From the IMG/VR virus record IMGVR_UViG_3300036852_000210, positions 1 through 47,407 of that record: a stretch of DNA of 47,407 bases; one strand, given 5' to 3'. This document shows, in pieces, positions 38,080-44,356 of this stretch. The stretch is from a virus. Every line of letters starts with the position of its first letter. The first letter of the stretch is position 1. A model generated the notes under the pieces. It made no database searches. It worked only from the letters and a program-made list of their open reading frames with translations, and was not told the DNA's origin. Made by a program: the position numbers and the translations under genes.

Positions 38080-38842
38080 GAGACACCACCAATTCGGGAT
38101 ACATCGCTCGTTTCACTGCTTTGGCGACTGCTCTCCCCATAGGAAGAGGAACCCCGTTGCCAACTGCCTCGCGCTTGCCCGTCACGGTAAGGGGACAGTT
38201 TTCTAGGTGCTCACCGGATAACCCTTGGCGTTCAAGCATCGCAGACACAGAAAGGCGCGGCCCCTCATGTGGTGCCGTGCCACCCGTCTGCTTCTTTCGC
38301 TTGAAACCCTTGAGCATTGCGACCGGCTGTGTTCTGGCATCGCAGACGACGGCCTTCTCTGGCTCCGCGGTATGCAAGGCCATTTGTTCTACTCGAAAGA
38401 GAAGTTGACTGCTGAGGTTAGCGTATCCACGCAACCCAAACGAAAACCGACGCCGGCGTGAGGTCACGCCACCGACCCAGACATCTTCGATGACTCGATC
38501 CGTTATCCCGTACCCAGCAATCTCTGGGAGTGGCGCGGCGGGCACGTTCTCCATCAAAAACCAATCCGATTGAGCCTCGTGTACGACACGCTGATATTCA
38601 GGAATTAGGTTCTCGGCAACTCGATGCCCATTGGCCCGCACGAGATGCACCAATTGGCTGGCGAACTGGCACGGTGGCCCGCCAATCACCCCCTGGAATA
38701 CCCCTGACGGTGGGTGGAAGTTCCGAATGTCTCCACCCCAGAGAAGATCCGGCCCGCGTACCACGCAGAATCCCTCTTGTTCAAAGGCCATGTCCAGCAA
38801 CCCGATGCCGGGAAAGAGGCTCAGGACCAGAGGCTGGTTCAT
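38072..38842 (-). CDS. C5-cytosine DNA methyltransferase (orphan)
   Basis: 256 residues from ATG 38842; the longer frame runs through two upstream genes. It transfers methyl from SAM to cytosine C5. Motifs are in order: I, SLFPGIGLLDMAFEQEG (SAM binding); IV, GGPPCQFAS with catalytic C58; VI, FLMENVPAAP (E98, N99); VIII, SRRRRFSFG (about 128-136); X, AVGNGVPLPMGRAVAKAV near the end. The variable region between VIII and X is only about 90 residues, so the target site is unpredicted. No restriction partner nearby, so it probably protects phage DNA or alters host methylation. Confidence 0.9.
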   Translation of the reverse strand: MNQPLVLSLFPGIGLLDMAFEQEGFCVVRGPDLLWGGDIRNFHPPSGVFQGVIGGPPCQFASQLVHLVRANGHRVAENLIPEYQRVVHEAQSDWFLMENVPAAPLPEIAGYGITDRVIEDVWVGGVTSRRRRFSFGLRGYANLSSQLLFRVEQMALHTAEPEKAVVCDARTQPVAMLKGFKRKKQTGGTAPHEGPRLSVSAMLERQGLSGEHLENCPLTVTGKREAVGNGVPLPMGRAVAKAVKRAMYPELVVSHG

Positions 38843-38889
38843 GGGTTCCTCTGGGGGGATCGAGGAGAGCCAGAAGTCACCGGGCTCAT
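38839..38889 (-). CDS. 16-aa micro-ORF before the methyltransferase
   Basis: MSPVTSGSPRSPQRNP: the ATG overlaps the upstream stop (ATGA at 38889-38886) and the TGA overlaps the methyltransferase ATG (38842-38839). Whether it is a functional leader peptide or a bridge that carries ribosomes through a 43-base gap cannot be told. Another coupler of exactly 16 residues exists at 40243. Confidence 0.35.
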   Translation of the reverse strand: MSPVTSGSPRSPQRNP

Positions 38890-39053
38890 AATCGCGTTGG
38901 CTCGATTTGGAATACATCGCAGAGCCATCGGAGGAGCCGCCGCTTCTCATCGAATCCCAGCCCTTGGAAGGCGTAGAGTGCCCGATCCAATGCACGGACG
39001 AGCGTCCCGTACTGGTGGCCTGTGAATGGCCCGTCGCGTTTTACCTGGCTCAC
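38886..39053 (-). CDS. Small helical protein (55 aa), unknown
   Basis: 55 residues from GTG 39053, which overlaps the previous stop (GTGA). It begins MSQVKRDGPFTGHQYGTLVR and continues with ALDRALYAFQGLGFDEKRRL, then LRWLCDVFQIEPTRL. The longer frame at 38886-39341 is an artefact that reads through the membrane peptide gene. Unknown; conserved-looking helix pair. Confidence 0.6.
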   Translation of the reverse strand: MSQVKRDGPFTGHQYGTLVRALDRALYAFQGLGFDEKRRLLRWLCDVFQIEPTRL

Positions 39054-39154
39054 TTGGTTCCCCCCTGAGACGTAAGCACCTTGAGCAACACCAGCACCCC
39101 CAGGACAAAAAGGCCGACCAAGAGCGCGGTCCACTGCCAGTCCTTGAGTCTCAC
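39050..39154 (-). CDS. 34-aa membrane peptide
   Basis: GTG start overlapping the 79-residue gene's stop (GTGA), stop overlapping the next GTG (GTGA). MRLKDWQWTALLVGLFVLGV continues with LVLLKVL: a basic start and one strong hydrophobic helix of about 20 residues. Membrane insertion is likely; function unknown. Its two overlaps make expression likely. Confidence 0.6.
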   Translation of the reverse strand: MRLKDWQWTALLVGLFVLGVLVLLKVLTSQGGTK

Positions 39155-39390
39155 TTGATCGTCGCCGCGGCTCGGCTGTGTGCCCGCGACTTCTTGGCTT
39201 CCCAGCCCGCCGTCTTGCGATTCTGCCGGCCCTCTGCGGTGGACTCAATCGCTGCCTCCACCGCACGGAACATCTTCCGGCTCGACAGGATTTCCGCCGT
39301 GAACTCGCGGAGCGAGACCGGAGTACTCTTGCGAATGGCAAGCAAATATTTCTTCTCTTGCCGTTGTCGGTAGGTCAACTGATAGGCCAC
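39151..39390 (-). CDS. Small basic protein, unknown
   Basis: 79 residues, very basic: YRQRQEKKYLLAIRKSTPVS, then FTAEILSSRKMFRAVEAAIE, and C-terminal KTAGWEAKKSRAHSRAAATI. No Cys. Could bind DNA. Starts 14 bases after the upstream stop. Confidence 0.55.
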   Translation of the reverse strand: MAYQLTYRQRQEKKYLLAIRKSTPVSLREFTAEILSSRKMFRAVEAAIESTAEGRQNRKTAGWEAKKSRAHSRAAATIK

Positions 39391-39404
39391 AAGTGGGCTC
39401 CGGG

Positions 39405-39782
39405 TTAGGGACGCTGCAAGATCAAGTGCCGGCCCTTCTCATCATTCCGTTTCGTCTGCGTCCACTCGCTGAATTGCGCCTGCACATCTTGGGTATCCCG
39501 GGTTAACTGCGCGCTCCCTCCACACTCCTGGGGGATAGTCAGCGTCACCGTGAGATCCTGGTTCCGCACCATCGAGATCAGCAACCCACTCGGGAGCTTG
39601 GCGCACAACTTCCTCCGGGGGAAACACTCCGTCGTTTCCTCCAGGACTTTCAAGAGCGTGGGCAAGTCTCCCGCCCATCTCACGGCTACGGTGGGATCTT
39701 CCCGAGGCGCTGGCGTCTCCACCGGCAGCTTGGGGGGTGCCGTCTGGAGTTCCTGGAGCGCCTGGGCTTTCCGATCCGTCAT
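39405..39782 (-). CDS. Early-operon protein, unknown
   Basis: 125 residues. Pro-rich N-terminal linker (QTAPPKLPVETPAPREDPTV) and an alpha/beta body (LPTLLKVLEETTECFPRRKL, then KLPSGLLISMVRNQDLTVTL). The C-terminal part is polar. ATGA overlap with the initiator-like gene. No known family. Confidence 0.5.
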   Translation of the reverse strand: MTDRKAQALQELQTAPPKLPVETPAPREDPTVAVRWAGDLPTLLKVLEETTECFPRRKLCAKLPSGLLISMVRNQDLTVTLTIPQECGGSAQLTRDTQDVQAQFSEWTQTKRNDEKGRHLILQRP

Positions 39783-40243
39783 TGCGGCATCGTCTTTGCT
39801 TCTCTTCCTGTAGAAGATCTTAGGCTTTCCAGTACTAAGTTCCTTATAACCTCTGGGCTCTTCTCTTCCTGCAGTTGTCCCTCTCCCTCTTCTCTACTTA
39901 GAGCAACGTCTTGCTGACGACTTGTCAGCAATCCGCTAGCGGCGCGCTTGTGGATGATGATAAAGCCCGCATCCACTAGAGGTTGCAGGTCCAAGCGTTC
40001 CGTCAAACTGAGTTGCGACGTGATCCATTTGGGCTTGAGCGGTGTATGGTTCCGCGTCCTGCTCGCCAGCACCCACAATCCGATCAGGAGCAGCTTGCTC
40101 GCGTCGGGCAGCTCGGTAAACGCACAATCGTTGAACGTCGAACCGTAGAGCTTGATCCACGGAGGATTGCGGTCTCGGTAGTGCTGGAACTGGTGGTGAT
40201 TCTTCACCTCGATCCAGGCACCCCCCTCGGCTTCCGTAGTCAT
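39779..40243 (-). CDS. Candidate replication initiator (DnaD/replisome-organiser-like)
   Basis: 154 residues. WIEVKNHHQFQHYRDRNPPW and IKLYGSTFNDCAFTELPDAS are a pattern I know from phage replication-module proteins with a winged-helix domain; LLLIGLWVLASRTRNHTPLK and GFIIIHK continue it. The C-terminal 60 residues are polar and flexible. No polymerase, primase or helicase was seen in the window, so replication must use host machinery recruited by a protein such as this. Family is approximate. Confidence 0.5.
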   Translation of the reverse strand: MTTEAEGGAWIEVKNHHQFQHYRDRNPPWIKLYGSTFNDCAFTELPDASKLLLIGLWVLASRTRNHTPLKPKWITSQLSLTERLDLQPLVDAGFIIIHKRAASGLLTSRQQDVALSREEGEGQLQEEKSPEVIRNLVLESLRSSTGREAKTMPQ

Positions 40244-40293
40244 CAGGCGGCGGCATGGTCATCACCCGACCCAAATAACGCGCCCGTGTCCAT
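40243..40293 (-). CDS. 16-aa micro-ORF before the initiator-like gene
   Basis: MDTGALFGSGDDHAAA starts in a TAATG overlap with the upstream stop (40295-40291) and ends in a TGATG overlap with the next start (40245-40241). Possibly a coupler that bridges a 49-base gap; it has exactly the same length as the coupler at 38839. Confidence 0.4.
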   Translation of the reverse strand: MDTGALFGSGDDHAAA

Positions 40294-40604
40294 TAGGCGG
40301 CGCTCTCGCTGGACCCACGACCCAACTCGCCTAACACGGCTAACCCCTTCTCGGTGATAACTAATTCTGCGGCTGATCGCCTTCTAGCTTTCCGACGCAC
40401 GCCGGTCTCCCGCAGTAACCCCTGCGTGTGGAGGATCGCGCATGCCGGCCGGATGACCATGAAATCCCTTCCGAGCTGTACCGCGGCTTCATCTGGGATA
40501 CGCCCTTGCCGGTCCCCATAGAGCGCGAGGGTTGCGTGTTCCCGCTCGCTCCACTTCCGCCAGTCCTGGGAGAACAAGTCAGGCTCCCGCAACGCAGTAG
40601 TCAC
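40293..40604 (-). CDS. Winged-helix-like DNA-binding protein (possible)
   Basis: 103 residues from GTG 40604 (GTGA overlap). RKWSEREHATLALYGDRQGR, DEAAVQLGRDFMVIRPACAI, LHTQGLLRETGVRRKARRRS and LVITEKGLAVLGELGRG have the layout of a winged helix: helix, recognition helix, beta wing. It may regulate early genes or act in replication. Confidence 0.5.
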   Translation of the reverse strand: MTTALREPDLFSQDWRKWSEREHATLALYGDRQGRIPDEAAVQLGRDFMVIRPACAILHTQGLLRETGVRRKARRRSAAELVITEKGLAVLGELGRGSSESAA

Positions 40605-41008
40605 GCCCCAACCGCTTTCAACGCAGCGAGACAAATAGCAAGAGGCGCGTTCGCGGCCGTTGCGCTCACCCATTCACCCGACTCATCCCTTCGCTGCATT
40701 TCGGCCAACCATCTATCTGGGCAGACGAAGCGATGTAGTTTCGGGGAGCAGAACGCCAAGCACTCAAACACACGCACGGCATCCACAATGTCAAAGGAAT
40801 AGCGCGGTACGAAGCAGTGGAATCCGTAAGCACCCTTCGGCGCCCAGCTACAGTCGCTAGGGAAATTCCTTGGCACCAGAACCTCGCCACCGTTCTGACC
40901 ATCGTAATCCTTTGGCACTCGGACGCGAACAAACCCCATCACCTTTTCGGCAATGAGCGCATCCAAGGCTCGACCTGCTTCGAGTTGTTGAGTGCTGGTA
41001 TCGGCCAC
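40601..41008 (-). CDS. Phage ABA-sandwich domain protein
   Basis: 135 residues from GTG 41008, preceded by a G-rich stretch; a TTG at 41026 would add six residues. LDALIAEKVMGFVRV near the N-terminus, then YSFDIVDAVRVFECL, and ANAPLAICLAALKAVGA at the C-terminus form the pattern of the phage 'ABA sandwich' family of unknown function, common in phage early regions ('LDALIAE.VMG.....YS.D...AW.V.....A..AP.AIC.AALKA'). It is the first protein gene after the tRNA region. Confidence 0.7.
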   Translation of the reverse strand: MADTSTQQLEAGRALDALIAEKVMGFVRVRVPKDYDGQNGGEVLVPRNFPSDCSWAPKGAYGFHCFVPRYSFDIVDAVRVFECLAFCSPKLHRFVCPDRWLAEMQRRDESGEWVSATAANAPLAICLAALKAVGA

Positions 41009-41047
41009 TGGGTGTATTCCCCCCAACTCACAGGTGAACTTCTTTCA

Positions 41048-41120
41048 AGCTCGATGCTGGACTCGAACCAGCGACCTGCGCGTTACGAATGCGCTGCTCT
41101 ACCTGCTGAGCTAATCGAGC
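41048..41120 (-). tRNA. tRNA-Thr (anticodon CGU)
   Basis: Cloverleaf of 73 bases: acceptor GCTCGAT/ATCGAGC (7 bp), D-stem GCTC/GAGC with loop AGCAGGTA, anticodon stem GCGCA/CGCGC (closing A-C mismatch), loop TTCGTAA with anticodon CGT (41087-41085), variable AGGTC, T-stem GCTGG/CCAGC with loop TTCGAGT. Anticodon CGU reads ACG (Thr). No CCA is encoded and the discriminator is T. It immediately follows the tRNA-like unit at 41122. Confidence 0.9.
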
Positions 41121-41121
41121 A

Positions 41122-41189
41122 ATGCGAGCCTTCGGTAGGCATCCGAAGCCGACCCTGGCTCCCGGCTTCTCGCCGGGCCGTACTCGCAT
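41122..41189 (-). ncRNA. tRNA-like unit 3 (acceptor-type stem, no canonical T-loop)
   Basis: ATGCGAG and CTCGCAT pair as a perfect 7-bp closing stem around two hairpins, CCCGGC-GAGAA-GCCGGG and CTTCGG-ATGCCTA-CCGAAG. Size is 68 bases and one base separates it from tRNA-Thr. The second hairpin has a 7-base loop, but not the TTC of a T-arm, so it is tRNA-shaped without being a normal tRNA. Confidence 0.45.
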
Positions 41190-41200
41190 CCAGCTCTCTT

Positions 41201-41280
41201 AGGGGCTTCCTTGGACGGATTCAGAGAGTGAGTCCCGTCCGCCAGGGCAGGGGTTAATACTTTTCGCGGGCCTAGCCCCT
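41201..41280 (-). ncRNA. tRNA-like unit 2 (80 bases)
   Basis: AGGGGCT pairs with AGCCCCT (7 bp) over 80 bases. Inside, GGACGG and CCGTCC can form a second stem. Competing pairings exist (GCAGGGG with CCCCTGC; CTCTCT with AGAGAG just outside), so the fold may be alternative or part of a larger structured RNA. Confidence 0.35.
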
Positions 41281-41305
41281 GCTCGGACTCCGCGCGGACT
41301 TTCCA

Positions 41306-41367
41306 ATCCGAGGCGGGGAATCGAACCCCGCTATACCGGGCCGCTAACACGGGCACCAGTCTCGGAC
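41306..41367 (-). ncRNA. tRNA-like unit 1 (canonical T-arm, no D-arm)
   Basis: GTCCGAG pairs with CTCGGAT. A textbook T-arm, CGGGG-TTCGATT-CCCCG, lies near the 3' side, with a possible anticodon-like arm CCGTG/CCCGG (loop TTAGCGG). Total length is 62 bases, so no D-arm fits. It may be a degenerate tRNA, a T-arm-bearing tRNA mimic, or part of a larger RNA. Confidence 0.5.
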
Positions 41368-41536
41368 ACTATCTCTGAGTGGTCAAGAACCAGGAACGAC
41401 CCGGCTTCCTTTTCGGCGTCCCGACCAAGCGCCTAGCTGGAACGTGACCCAGCGCGTTACCTGCTCCTACCTTCTCCCAGAAAGGAGGCGGTTTGTTTTG
41501 GGCCGACGCCGCCAAACGGCTTACCCTGCTAACCCG
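41368..41536. other. Gene-free stretch upstream of the tRNA-like array
   Basis: No ORF worth reporting. It is rich in short inverted repeats: GGCGG/CCGCC, GCTGG/CCAGC, AGGAA/TTCCT and CACT/AGTG. This may be the 5' part of the same structured transcript that ends in tRNA-Thr. No good promoter or T-run was seen. Confidence 0.4.
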
Positions 41537-41833
41537 CTACACTGCCGTCATGATACGCTCGTTCGCCGTCCCCAGTCGGTTATTCAGCCGCTCTAATCGC
41601 CCGAGATACTCCTCCAGGGTTCCAACGAGCGCGAGTCCCGGTGCCCCGTTCTGGATGGGGACGCTGGCGGTTTGCGGCACCGATCCGACAACACGATCAG
41701 CGACCATTTCTGTTTGGGTGATGTGCTCACCCGCCACAGCCAGCAGCTTGTCAAATCGCTCCATCAGCACTTCTACCTTCGGACGCTCTCGCACTGCACT
41801 ACCTGACAATGAGGGACTCGTGGTTCCCATCAT
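41537..41833 (-). CDS. Small coiled-coil-like protein, unknown
   Basis: 98 residues with GAAAGGA eight bases upstream of ATG. Ser/Thr-rich start, then KVEVLMERFDKLLAVAGEHI, and C-terminal LEEYLGRLERLNNRLGTANE; heptad spacing suggests a coiled coil. The last protein gene before the tRNA region. Function unknown. Confidence 0.55.
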   Translation of the reverse strand: MMGTTSPSLSGSAVRERPKVEVLMERFDKLLAVAGEHITQTEMVADRVVGSVPQTASVPIQNGAPGLALVGTLEEYLGRLERLNNRLGTANERIMTAV

Positions 41834-41861
41834 AGGCCAATCCTTTCGGTGATAGGGTTGC

Positions 41862-42221
41862 TTATCCCGTTAACTCGCTCGCTCGTACTGGGATCGCAAC
41901 TTTCCAACGAGCGTTAAAGGCTTTGGTCCCAATGTCATGAAGTTCTCGATGAGCGTCATGACAAAGTGCTATACAGTCCTGGTCGTACCCGCCGCGAGCT
42001 TTCGTCACCGGATGATGGGGTTCTGACTTCCCATTTGAGCAGACGTGCCGTACTTCATAGGCAACGAGCTGCTTGTTGGGATACACCCCGGACCACTTCT
42101 CCAGCATCGCGGTCCTGCCGGCAATGAGGCATTGGCGCTGACGAACCACCTCAAGCAGCGCTTTGTCCTCCCGGCCTGCGAAGCGACGACCACCCTTGTT
42201 CTGGATAACCCGGCGGTTCAT
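41862..42221 (-). CDS. HNH / Ref-like nuclease (likely)
   Basis: 119 residues. CSNGKSEPHHPVTKARGGYD, then CIALCHDAHRELHDIGTKAF, and ending FNARWKVAIPV. The HHP...RG.D..CIALCH..H...D.G..AFN pattern matches small phage HNH-type recombination nucleases, such as P1 Ref-like proteins. The Cys/His set binds zinc and HH is probably catalytic. Its position near the replication genes suggests recombination use. It overlaps the upstream gene (ATGA). Confidence 0.7.
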   Translation of the reverse strand: MNRRVIQNKGGRRFAGREDKALLEVVRQRQCLIAGRTAMLEKWSGVYPNKQLVAYEVRHVCSNGKSEPHHPVTKARGGYDQDCIALCHDAHRELHDIGTKAFNARWKVAIPVRASELTG

Positions 42222-42424
42222 TTCGCCGCTCGTCCATTAAAGAACACGTCTATCATTTCAGCCATCGAACTTTGCCTCGGTCGAGTGCTAGCCACCGCCG
42301 CAACATAGGCTGCCGTCAGACGACTAGCCCGGCGCAGATCATCTGGACTCAGCTTGTTGCGGAGAAACTCCGCAAGCGTAGCGCGAGCCTCGACAGCCGC
42401 CGCGGATAGCTTCTGTTTGCTCAC
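42218..42424 (-). CDS. Small helical protein (68 aa), unknown
   Basis: 68 residues: SAAAVEARATLAEFLRNKLS, then PDDLRRASRLTAAYVAAVAS, ending SSMAEMIDVFFNGRAAK. Helical, basic. ATGA overlaps at both ends. No family recognised. Confidence 0.55.
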   Translation of the reverse strand: MSKQKLSAAAVEARATLAEFLRNKLSPDDLRRASRLTAAYVAAVASTRPRQSSMAEMIDVFFNGRAAK

Positions 42425-42636
42425 AGGGCCTCCGCTCTCAGCGTGTGGGCCTGGTCCCGGTAGAAGGGCGCGTACTGTATGAAGCGGCTGACGACGTGCT
42501 GCGGCGATTCCTCTCCCTCAATTGGCATCAGGTGCCCGCAGCCGATCCAGCGCTTCCCCTCTAACCGCTCAATCCTCCAGCCCCGGATGGGCCTCTTGCG
42601 GGCGAGGCAGGTATGGGCCAGCTCTTGTATCGTCAC
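42421..42636 (-). CDS. Small protein (71 aa), unknown
   Basis: 71 residues with MTIQELAHTCLARKRPIRGW, ERLEGKRWIGCGHLMPIEGE and RFIQYAPFYRDQAHTL. Aromatic- and Arg-rich, likely beta/alpha. ATGA overlaps with both neighbours. Function unknown. Confidence 0.55.
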   Translation of the reverse strand: MTIQELAHTCLARKRPIRGWRIERLEGKRWIGCGHLMPIEGEESPQHVVSRFIQYAPFYRDQAHTLRAEAL

Positions 42637-42986
42637 GCTGCCGCCTCTTTCACCGGGGAGTCACCCAGGAGAAGCATCCCGTTCTCCCGGCACCACTCCC
42701 GGACTCCTGTTTCCTGTCTCGCCTTCCGGGCCACATCTACCGGAGTATCGAGGTAGGGATCTTCCCCCTTCAACCAGGGATGATTGGCGTTGACCCGGGG
42801 TAAGGCTTTCATATCCACGACCACCGTCTCAATCTCTTTTGTGCTCAGCGGCTTCTGCTCCTCCTTGGGTCGAGCCGGTCGGCCCGCGCGGAACCACACC
42901 ACCATGTCGCCAACGCGGAACACGGCGTCGTAAGCCTGGGATGGGGCCCGGTGCTTGTTGCTGGCCCCTGCATAGCCGCCATTCAT
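42633..42986 (-). CDS. Early-operon protein, unknown
   Basis: 117 residues. Start MNGGYAGASNKHRAPSQAYD, then VFRVGDMVVWFRAGRPARPK and EIETVVVDMKALPRVNANHP; the end is YLDTPVDVARKARQETGVRE. No catalytic motif recognised. The N-terminal VGDMVVWF suggests an SH3-like strand. Operon context only. Confidence 0.5.
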   Translation of the reverse strand: MNGGYAGASNKHRAPSQAYDAVFRVGDMVVWFRAGRPARPKEEQKPLSTKEIETVVVDMKALPRVNANHPWLKGEDPYLDTPVDVARKARQETGVREWCRENGMLLLGDSPVKEAAA

Positions 42987-43267
42987 CCGCCTATGCCACC
43001 TTTCTGAACCTCAGCCTCCCACATCGTCCTTCCTCGAAGATGCGTTTCCATGAATTGCAAGAACGAGGGATGCACGTAACTCATATCCTCAATCCGTGCC
43101 TCGGTCAGCTTTTGGCCGGCCATTGCGGCGCTCGCTCGGATCAGTTCCCGACACGCTGCCAGTACAACACGACGCCACACGTCGTACATCGCAAAACCAC
43201 TGTAGAGGGCCGCAAGCCTAGCAGGGTCGTCATCGGGCTCCGGCACGTCTACGTTGCCGACTCGCAT
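42983..43267 (-). CDS. Early-operon protein, unknown
   Basis: 94 residues from ATG 43267, which overlaps the HNH stop as TAATG; the longer frame is rejected. Starts MRVGNVDVPEPDDDPARLAA; middle VWRRVVLAACRELIRASAAM. Helical. No known family. Confidence 0.55.
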   Translation of the reverse strand: MRVGNVDVPEPDDDPARLAALYSGFAMYDVWRRVVLAACRELIRASAAMAGQKLTEARIEDMSYVHPSFLQFMETHLRGRTMWEAEVQKGGIGG

Positions 43268-43767
43268 TATTTCCCTATCGGCATGCGGTGACGCTGTCCG
43301 TGACAGGTGCGACAGAGCCATACAACGTCTAACGGAGCGTCGTAGTCAACGTGATGACCATGCAAGGGACCGGGTCCGTGACAATCTTCGCAGTATCCGG
43401 GAGGCATTACTTCTCCGCGTCTTATGGCGTTCCGAAGCAGGCGACGAGCATGTGCCTGAGGTGTCGCGTTACTTTTGGCGTCGCGTTCTCGGGTAGCCGT
43501 AGCATCCTGTTTCCGTCGCTGCTTCGCCCTCTCGCACACCTCAGTACGGTGTCGCTCAATGTAGGTTCTGCTATTGATACGGCACCGCAGAGTAAATGCT
43601 TGCCGCCGTTGGGGATCTGATTTGATGGCGACGTACTTTGCAGCGCCATAGGTGCGGACGCAATCGCGGCACGTTGTATTTACGCCTAGCCGTTTCCCTT
43701 TATTCCGGTGAAACGCCGGGAGAGGCTTGTCTGTGCCACAACTCGAACAACGAAGCAATAGCGGCAT
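43267..43767 (-). CDS. HNH endonuclease with N-terminal zinc finger
   Basis: 166 residues. N-terminal zinc ribbon (CSSCGTDKPLPAFHRNKGKR and CRDC), basic helical middle (CERAKQRRKQDATATRERDA), then an HNH nuclease: YCEDCHGPGPLHGHHVDYDA, PLDVVWLCRTCHGQRH. The HHVDY and CRTCH motifs carry catalytic and zinc residues. It is the third free-standing HNH gene of the window, probably a homing endonuclease. Confidence 0.85.
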   Translation of the reverse strand: MPLLLRCSSCGTDKPLPAFHRNKGKRLGVNTTCRDCVRTYGAAKYVAIKSDPQRRQAFTLRCRINSRTYIERHRTEVCERAKQRRKQDATATRERDAKSNATPQAHARRLLRNAIRRGEVMPPGYCEDCHGPGPLHGHHVDYDAPLDVVWLCRTCHGQRHRMPIGK

Positions 43768-43769
43768 GG

Positions 43770-44180
43770 CTAGTAGGGCGCCCCATCGTCGATGTATTCG
43801 CCCTCGTTCGCGTAATCATCTTCTGGCGGAGGGGGAGGCGGTGGTGGCGGGGTCGTCCTGACGCCTTCCACTTTGAGACCCATTTTCGTCGCCGCAATGA
43901 AGATTGTGGCCGTCGCGGCCTGGAGATCCGGGGACTTGTCTCCTACCACTCGCCCAGCGATCTGATGGCAGCGAGCATAGGTGCGGTGAAGCTCGCCCCA
44001 GGAATACCCACTGGTGGTACCATTGCTCCGTGCAGGAGCTGCGCCGACGCGGGAAGCTCGGGGCGGCCACTGCACCCAGCCGCAATTCCGATCCTTGCAC
44101 TTGTAGAGCGGTCCCTTCCACCCTGAGGCGATGCGCTCTCGGTTATCCCAACAGGGACCATTGCAGCGTTCGCAGTTCAC
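43770..44180 (-). CDS. Zinc-ribbon protein with polyproline tail
   Basis: 136 residues from GTG 44180 (GTGA overlap; GGAGG five bases upstream). CERCNGPCWDN and YKCKDRNCGWVQW form a four-Cys zinc site, followed by a helical domain (HRTYARCHQIAGRVVGDKSP, then LQAATATIFIAATKMGLKVE) and a run of ten prolines. The tail is acidic. Similar zinc-plus-helix proteins occur in phages; function unknown. Confidence 0.6.
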   Translation of the reverse strand: MNCERCNGPCWDNRERIASGWKGPLYKCKDRNCGWVQWPPRASRVGAAPARSNGTTSGYSWGELHRTYARCHQIAGRVVGDKSPDLQAATATIFIAATKMGLKVEGVRTTPPPPPPPPPEDDYANEGEYIDDGAPY

Positions 44181-44356
44181 GCGACCTCCAATCGTCGGGG
44201 CTTCACCGGGACAGTGGCCCGGGTTACTTCGCGCTGATAGGTCCGTTCGGCTTCCCGTAACCACCACGCCCGGAGTACGGCCTCGGTGTGCTCGACATAT
44301 TGGTGGCCGGTGATCTGGACTCCACCACGGGAAACCCAACGATGCTCGATCGTCAT
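44177..44356 (-). CDS. Small Trp/Arg-rich protein (59 aa), unknown
   Basis: ATGA overlap with the ParB-like gene (ATG 44356, stop 44353) and GTGA overlap with the next gene. MTIEHRWVSRGGVQITGHQY and HTEAVLRAWWLREAERTYQR. Basic. No family recognised, but the two overlaps support expression. Confidence 0.6.
   Translation of the reverse strand: MTIEHRWVSRGGVQITGHQYVEHTEAVLRAWWLREAERTYQREVTRATVPVKPRRLEVA

Noticed and set aside
38886-39341. A 151-residue Arg-rich protein
   Set aside because: The frame reads through two shorter coupled genes; only its C-terminal 55 residues (from GTG 39053) are supported.
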